A stretch of 19,034 bases of DNA from Flavobacterium sp. (GTDB taxonomy: Bacteria; Bacteroidota; Bacteroidia; Flavobacteriales; Flavobacteriaceae): positions 1 to 19,034 of the forward strand of contig NZ_JAGKWP010000046.1 in the NCBI RefSeq assembly GCF_021151785.1, given 5' to 3'. The translations under genes and the position numbers were made by a program. Under the pieces are notes generated by a model. It searched no databases. It saw only the letters and a list, made by a program, of their open reading frames with translations, and was not told the origin of the DNA. This document shows positions 13,779 through 19,034 of this stretch, in pieces. Position 1 is the first letter of the stretch; the number at the start of each line of letters is the position of its first letter.

Positions 13779-13812
13779 GTTACTACTAAAAAATGAATTT
13801 TTTAGTAGTAAC
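13779..13812 (-). other. 16-bp hairpin formed by the 3' end of the T9SS protein gene
   Basis: Arms GTTACTACTAAAAAAT (13779-13794) and its perfect complement (13797-13812) are separated by two bases. On the minus strand the first arm encodes the last residues (VTTKKF) and the second arm contains the TAG stop. No U-tract follows, and the next gene starts 20 bases later. It may protect or process the upstream mRNA, or reduce transcription into the small downstream gene. Confidence 0.65.
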
Positions 13813-16800
13813 AACATCTGTATTAGATTTAATTTTTATTATTATTAACTCTTTACTTGTAGCTAAAGAATCAATTTGCAAATTAGAAGTGTTCAATAAT
13901 AATTTCTTAAATAATAATCGTCCAGACAAGTCATAAATGAAAACTTCTTTTAATGTATCTTGAGAAGAACTAATGTTGAGCTTATTATTTTCAGTGTAAA
14001 CTTTTATTCCATTCTCTAAAACATTTGAAGAATCTATTCCTAAAGAATTTTCAGTAAACACTAGTTGAAAACGCTGATCGTGTATACCTTCATTAGCTGA
14101 AAACACATACGGAGAAGACTTTAAGTTGTGAATAATTCCTGTTTCAAAATCTTTTAAATAAATGTTTTGAGTGTTTGACTCAAACAAACCATCTACATTA
14201 GCTAAACTAATCTGAAATGTTCCAGTAGTAGAAGCCTTAAATGCTAATGGCACAAAGTCATTAATATCAAAAGGCAAACCACGACCTTGAATAATATAAT
14301 TATTATTATCCATTTTAGTAGCCAGTTGAGTTCCAGAAGAGGCATACGCTAAACCATCATAACCCCTATCAACTCCATTAGTTGCTCCAGAAACATAACC
14401 AACTAACATTTGATTTTCAAAAACATTAGTTGAAGAACCAGATTGAAGTGTAATTAAATTTAACCAAATTCTATGGTGTTCCTCACTTACTGCATTTGGA
14501 ACATGTGAACTAGATCGATAAAATTGGTTCTGATAATTAGTTGTACGCTGCTGATTAGTAAAAACAACTGTTCCCCCTAATGGATTAGATCTTACTAAAA
14601 AACCTTGTCCTATTTGAATAATTCCGTTTGGCGCTTCTGCTGTTCCTGCGCCGGTTGTTTGTGTTGAAGCAGCTACACCACCAGATAAATTCCAACTAGC
14701 AAATTGTCCTGCTGAATTACCCGTTCCTGTATGAGCAAAGAAGTAAAGAGTTCCATCAATATCTTTATTTTCTCTAATAAATTTAGCAGCATCTATAGGC
14801 GATGGATATGGATTACCCACTCCATTAATACCTCTACTACTTGTATTTAAAGCAACCGTATATTTTCCATTATTGGGAATACCTTTAAAAACGCCTATCC
14901 AAGAAGTTGGAGTTGTGGGATGATTGTTTGGTGCTCGTACAACATAAGCAACAGCTGGATTAAAATTTGAAGCAGAATTTAACCCAGTCGTTGTATAATA
15001 ATTTGTTTGTGTATCAAAAAGATAAAAACGATTAGTCAAGGTAAATGGAGAAAAAGCAAACAAATTTTGACCTAAAACTGGACTTGACCAAAATGTATAA
15101 TCCAAACGAATCATAGGTGAAGAACTTCGTTTAATTGTAACAGCTCCTGAATTAATGACATCGTTTAACTGAATAAGATGTGCATTATTTTCAACAGTAA
15201 TAGCATCATTACTACTATTATTAACTAATTCATTTGCAACTGTTAATGATGTATTAGGTGCTAAAATTAATGTTTTACTCGGGTTAACAATAACAGAATT
15301 AGCTTCAAACCCTCCATTTTGAGCGGTTGAGTAAGGTCCATCAATAATAGCATCTATATATAAATTAGGAGCGCTTGGATTCCAATTTACCCCATTCCAA
15401 ATCGTTTTCTTTGTTTGACCAAGATCAAAAATTCCAAAATCAGAAACCAATGATGTGGTAAAATGAGAACCCGAAATAGTTGTTGGCAATACCGTCCAAT
15501 TCGATAAATTATTATGAGCAATCTTGTAATTACTTAATAAACCTGTATTTGTGGTATTAGCTAAGTTAAAACTCGCTGTGTAACTTTTAATTGTTCCCGC
15601 ACCTGATTTAGACAATAACCAAAAAGTATTTGCTTTTGCTAATGGATTTAAAATACTTTCAGGAACTGAATTGCCCAAATTCGCTTTTGCCGATACTAAA
15701 ACCTGTCCATTAATTTCATTTGGAGTAATTGTAACTGGTGAATATACATCTGCCCCTATCTCAAAAACATAAGGATTAGAAGTTGTCAATGTTTTCTCTA
15801 AAGTTCCCTTCACATATCCTGATGTTCTACTAACACTACCTGTTGCCCCAATGGTCATTTTATAACTGGAAGTATTTATTATTTTATCAGCCAAAGACAA
15901 GCTGTTGAAAACCGTGACATTTCCACCTAAAATTACACCAAAACTATTCGATATAGTTAAATTGTGATATTTTATAGGTAAAACAGTTTGAGAAACATTT
16001 CCATTATAAGTAAACGTATTTTGAAGACTTGAGGCATCCAAAATACCATTATTAGTTATTTTATTGAATAATTTAACTTCTGTATCAGATTGAATTGTTA
16101 ATTTTTTTCCTGCTGCTATAGAAAGATTATAAAACTGAGTAGAACCAGAAATTGTTGACTCAGAAGCAGATGAATCATAATCAAAAATAACTTCGCTATT
16201 ACCTGGATTAAATGTTCCTTTATTATCCCAACTTCCATAGTTAATTCCTCCTCCGTCAGCATTTGGTCCACCATAAATAGTCATTTTAACATTATCACCC
16301 GATTGAACGTTCAATACACCTCCTGTTGCAATTTCTAAACTTCGTATTTTAACTTCTCCTTGAACAACATCAATTCCTCCTGAAATCCCATATCCGCTAG
16401 TGGCAGTCAACAATGGATCATTATTGGTTGAAATTGCATCAGGAATTAATACATTTGATGTATTATCTGGTATTTTTCCTCCAGACCAATTACTCAAAAT
16501 ATTCCAATTTGAATTTACAGCTCCTAACCAAACATAGTCAGATACAGATTCTTTATTGGAAATCATCCAATATTTAGTGAAAGTCGTATCACCTTCTAAC
16601 GCCAAATAAGACACTGAGTGATTACTTAATTCTACCCAATTCTCTGTTGGGCTATAGCTCGTTTTTCCGTGCTCGTGAGGTGTTCTTCCTCCATATGGAA
16701 TGTGATGATCCCATGTTACCAATTTATCCTCAATATTTCCATTCAATTCGGTATCTTCATAAGCCATTCTGAGTGTAAATCTAGTAGCAGAACTACCGCC

Positions 16801-19034
16801 TACATGTAAAATTTGATATAATCGTTTTACTGTATTTCTGTTAGCTATATAATCATTGATTTGAACATTACCTGTATTATCAATATGTGTTCCGTGTGAA
16901 CCTCTAGTTGCTACTACTGTAATTTGGGTTGGCAAAGCACTCCCTGCCACAGAAGTAAAACGTAACTGAGTATTTATATTACCAAAAGTATAAACAACAT
17001 TATCTAATATCGTAGTTCTCCTAATTTTACCTGTTACATCTCCTGGGCCAACAGTTGTTGCTTGTGGCTCCATTGTTAATATATATGAATTTAAATCGTT
17101 AAAAGGAGCTAAACTATTTCGAAAATCACCATTTGAATTGTCTCCATAACGATTAGTAGCATATGAACCATAACTGATAATCATGTCTAATGCTCCATTA
17201 GTTTCATCAGGATTTTTAATCAAATACAATTGTTCTTTTACTGTAATGTTACCTTTTGCTTTAACTCCTGACTTGTTATTTATCTTCAATCTAGTAAATG
17301 TTCGTGCTCCTAAATATTGTGGTACAAGAGCATTTAACTCGAAAGTAGATCCCGACTGAAAATCAACACCACCTGTCACAGCTATTGTTGCAGCAAAAGC
17401 GTCTATCGTATTAGTATTACTAGAAGCTACCGTGGCAGATGGTGCAACAACTAAAGAACCAGCTCCTGAAATAGAATAATTTAAGGTTAATAAAGTACCT
17501 TTTACAGTCAACGATTTTCCAGTCGAAATTAAAATATTCTGCGTTAAAGAAATAGTATGTACAGGATTAATAATTACGTTATTATTTATTCCAGGTACTT
17601 GAGTTGCAACCAACCAACCAGACTCACTGTTTCCTGTATCATATTCCCAAGTAGAAGGCTCTGAATAATTTCCGCTAATTCTACTTCTAAAATCTGCTTT
17701 GTTGATATCTTTATACGTTTTAACTACAATTGTGTTACTATTTAGTGAAACAGAAGTGCTATATTTAACTCTAACTCTATAGTAATAACTAGTCATCTCA
17801 TTCAAACCTGTTATAACATATGAAGTCACATTTCCTACAGATAAGTTATTGTACCCTGCAACATAATTAGGTGTATTTTCAGATTTTAATGCTATATTGT
17901 CAATACTACTATAACTCCCATTTGATACCTGTTGACCATTAACAGAAGTGTTTGAAGTCATTAACCATCGAATATAAAGCAACGGTTGATTGTTACACTC
18001 AGAAGGTAGAACCACATCAGTAACACCAGCATAATAATTGTTTGACACTTCAAGATTGCCAAGAGTAACATCCATCCAAACTCCATTTTCACCAATTCTA
18101 TATTGGATTTTAAAATCTTTTGGTCCATTTGGAACAGATTTCTGAATTGCAGTCAATCTTAAATTAGAATGACCTAATGTATTTGCATTTATTAACCAAT
18201 ACTTTGTATTTGCACCACTCCCCCATTGAGAAGCTGAAGGTGCATAAGTAGTACTTCCAAAAATTGAAGAAATTGGTCCTGCCCCAACAACACTCAATGC
18301 ATTGTTTGAATTATTAGTAGAAGTAATATCTGGTGCTGTTATTGTTCCAGAGACAGGAAAAGTCCAACCAACAATATTAATATCTGTAAAAGGAGTTGTA
18401 CTAACATCTAAAAAATAACCTGTAGCCCCCAATATCGCATTCCAATTAGCTGTGAAATTAGACGAATTTACTCCCGTTGCATTAATTGCGATAGGAGCCA
18501 TTTTAAATAAATGTAAATTCTGAACATTACCTGTATTATGGCAAGCAAAATTATTGTTGTTTGCTTGATATTTTAATTGTCTATTAGAAGAATTCAAATT
18601 CTTCACAACAAATCCTCTACTAGAATAAGAGAAAGACCATCTTTCAGAATCATCAGCAACAGTAGAAACAGCATCAATATTATATTGAAAACCAGAATAT
18701 GAAACATATTTCATAGATGACATGTTGTAAATTACTCTTCCTGAGCCATTCGTTTGAATACGCCAAACAATAGTTGAAGGAGGATTAGTAATTACAGCAA
18801 TACTAGATGAAACTGATGTAACCTCATTAATACCATTCGTGTTACTTTCATTCATAGCTAACTCATCATCACTATTAGTAATCACATAATAGCCATCCGT
18901 TAATTCATTTATAGAATTAATTTTTGTAAAAACACCCACACCTTGATACTGTGACCAGAGACTGTTTAGAGGAAAAAAAAGCAATCCTAAAATGTAAAAA
19001 AAAGATAAATAACGACTAAAACAATTAAAAAAAC
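13786..19034 (-). CDS. Giant T9SS type A sorting domain surface protein (5' end outside window)
   Basis: More than 1,748 residues, secreted by the type IX system and anchored at or released from the cell surface. The frame stays open to the right edge. The TTG at 18984 is not a convincing start, because 16 further codons upstream (ending YLSFFYILG) continue the signal-peptide hydrophobic core, which ends at SLWSQ. Counting from 18984: an unassigned N-terminal module (about 13-162); a fibronectin type III domain (163-424) interrupted by an inserted beta-sandwich-like segment (about 200-370); then beta-rich regions with three modules opening on W-x-W/N-W and P motifs (about 445, 815, 1191). A 'VGNPYPSPIDAAKF' region follows, typical of flavobacterial cargo. 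The C-terminal sorting domain (about 1660-1732) has IYDLSGRLLF and ends VVTTKKFIF. There is no enzymatic motif, so an adhesin or structural role is likely. Confidence 0.92.
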   Translation of the reverse strand, partial: FFNCFSRYLSFFYILGLLFFPLNSLWSQYQGVGVFTKINSINELTDGYYVITNSDDELAMNESNTNGINEVTSVSSSIAVITNPPSTIVWRIQTNGSGRVIYNMSSMKYVSYSGFQYNIDAVSTVADDSERWSFSYSSRGFVVKNLNSSNRQLKYQANNNNFACHNTGNVQNLHLFKMAPIAINATGVNSSNFTANWNAILGATGYFLDVSTTPFTDINIVGWTFPVSGTITAPDITSTNNSNNALSVVGAGPISSIFGSTTYAPSASQWGSGANTKYWLINANTLGHSNLRLTAIQKSVPNGPKDFKIQYRIGENGVWMDVTLGNLEVSNNYYAGVTDVVLPSECNNQPLLYIRWLMTSNTSVNGQQVSNGSYSSIDNIALKSENTPNYVAGYNNLSVGNVTSYVITGLNEMTSYYYRVRVKYSTSVSLNSNTIVVKTYKDINKADFRSRISGNYSEPSTWEYDTGNSESGWLVATQVPGINNNVIINPVHTISLTQNILISTGKSLTVKGTLLTLNYSISGAGSLVVAPSATVASSNTNTIDAFAATIAVTGGVDFQSGSTFELNALVPQYLGARTFTRLKINNKSGVKAKGNITVKEQLYLIKNPDETNGALDMIISYGSYATNRYGDNSNGDFRNSLAPFNDLNSYILTMEPQATTVGPGDVTGKIRRTTILDNVVYTFGNINTQLRFTSVAGSALPTQITVVATRGSHGTHIDNTGNVQINDYIANRNTVKRLYQILHVGGSSATRFTLRMAYEDTELNGNIEDKLVTWDHHIPYGGRTPHEHGKTSYSPTENWVELSNHSVSYLALEGDTTFTKYWMISNKESVSDYVWLGAVNSNWNILSNWSGGKIPDNTSNVLIPDAISTNNDPLLTATSGYGISGGIDVVQGEVKIRSLEIATGGVLNVQSGDNVKMTIYGGPNADGGGINYGSWDNKGTFNPGNSEVIFDYDSSASESTISGSTQFYNLSIAAGKKLTIQSDTEVKLFNKITNNGILDASSLQNTFTYNGNVSQTVLPIKYHNLTISNSFGVILGGNVTVFNSLSLADKIINTSSYKMTIGATGSVSRTSGYVKGTLEKTLTTSNPYVFEIGADVYSPVTITPNEINGQVLVSAKANLGNSVPESILNPLAKANTFWLLSKSGAGTIKSYTASFNLANTTNTGLLSNYKIAHNNLSNWTVLPTTISGSHFTTSLVSDFGIFDLGQTKKTIWNGVNWNPSAPNLYIDAIIDGPYSTAQNGGFEANSVIVNPSKTLILAPNTSLTVANELVNNSSNDAITVENNAHLIQLNDVINSGAVTIKRSSSPMIRLDYTFWSSPVLGQNLFAFSPFTLTNRFYLFDTQTNYYTTTGLNSASNFNPAVAYVVRAPNNHPTTPTSWIGVFKGIPNNGKYTVALNTSSRGINGVGNPYPSPIDAAKFIRENKDIDGTLYFFAHTGTGNSAGQFASWNLSGGVAASTQTTGAGTAEAPNGIIQIGQGFLVRSNPLGGTVVFTNQQRTTNYQNQFYRSSSHVPNAVSEEHHRIWLNLITLQSGSSTNVFENQMLVGYVSGATNGVDRGYDGLAYASSGTQLATKMDNNNYIIQGRGLPFDINDFVPLAFKASTTGTFQISLANVDGLFESNTQNIYLKDFETGIIHNLKSSPYVFSANEGIHDQRFQLVFTENSLGIDSSNVLENGIKVYTENNKLNISSSQDTLKEVFIYDLSGRLLFKKLLLNTSNLQIDSLATSKELIIIKIKSNTDVVTTKKFIF

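Noticed and set aside
13786..19034. Possible recent horizontal transfer of the giant surface protein gene
   Set aside because: Asn/Ser/Thr-rich composition is normal for T9SS cargo in this phylum; no integrase, tRNA, IS or direct repeat flanks the gene.

Overview
The window looks like chromosome from a low-GC Bacteroidota bacterium, most likely Flavobacterium or a close Flavobacteriaceae relative. Three observations support this. Promoters follow the TTTG / TAnnTTTG pattern. Start codons are preceded by A-rich leaders instead of Shine-Dalgarno sequences. The protein families are typical of the group: type IX secretion (T9SS) cargo, a PID-CTERM-like small protein, DUF2480, and the SUF gene order with an A-type carrier first. 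I see no tRNA, rRNA, CRISPR array, insertion sequence or phage gene. The longest stretch without a gene is about 240 bases (6044-6281), and it is dense with candidate regulatory sites.

Layout. The left edge (1-98, minus) holds the first 32 codons of an exported protein with a textbook promoter. hflX (ribosome-splitting GTPase) runs on the plus strand to 1483 and converges, across a shared hairpin, with a minus-strand block. That block contains an M1-family metallopeptidase, an S8 subtilisin-like lipoprotein peptidase and a metallo-beta-lactamase-fold hydrolase. A divergent regulatory region (6044-6281) then leads into a nine-gene plus-strand cluster (6282-13422): A-type carrier, sufB, sufC, sufD, sufS, an unnamed lipoprotein, sufE, a SufT/DUF59 gene and DUF2480. 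This is a near-complete iron-sulfur cluster assembly system. SufS and SufE mobilise sulfur from cysteine, SufBCD is the ATP-driven scaffold, and the A-type carrier and SufT-like protein handle transfer and maturation. A perfect 44-base bidirectional terminator (13422-13465) closes the cluster. The right end (13499-19034, minus) holds a very large T9SS-secreted surface protein, whose N-terminus lies beyond the window, and a small PID-CTERM-like exported protein immediately downstream of it.

Main points of interest. (1) A 19-bp imperfect palindrome sits on the predicted suf transcription start, together with other palindromes. (2) An intrinsic terminator lies inside the suf cluster just before sufS, with no room for a new promoter. 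(3) An uncharacterised lipoprotein overlaps sufE by one base, and a cysteine-conserving DUF2480 gene ends the cluster. (4) A PID-CTERM-like protein is paired with the giant T9SS cargo, with a 16-bp hairpin formed by the cargo gene's last codons. (5) One fibronectin type III domain appears to carry an inserted domain. Three start sites need care: hflX should start at 260, the MBL gene at 6043, and the giant gene has no start inside the window.
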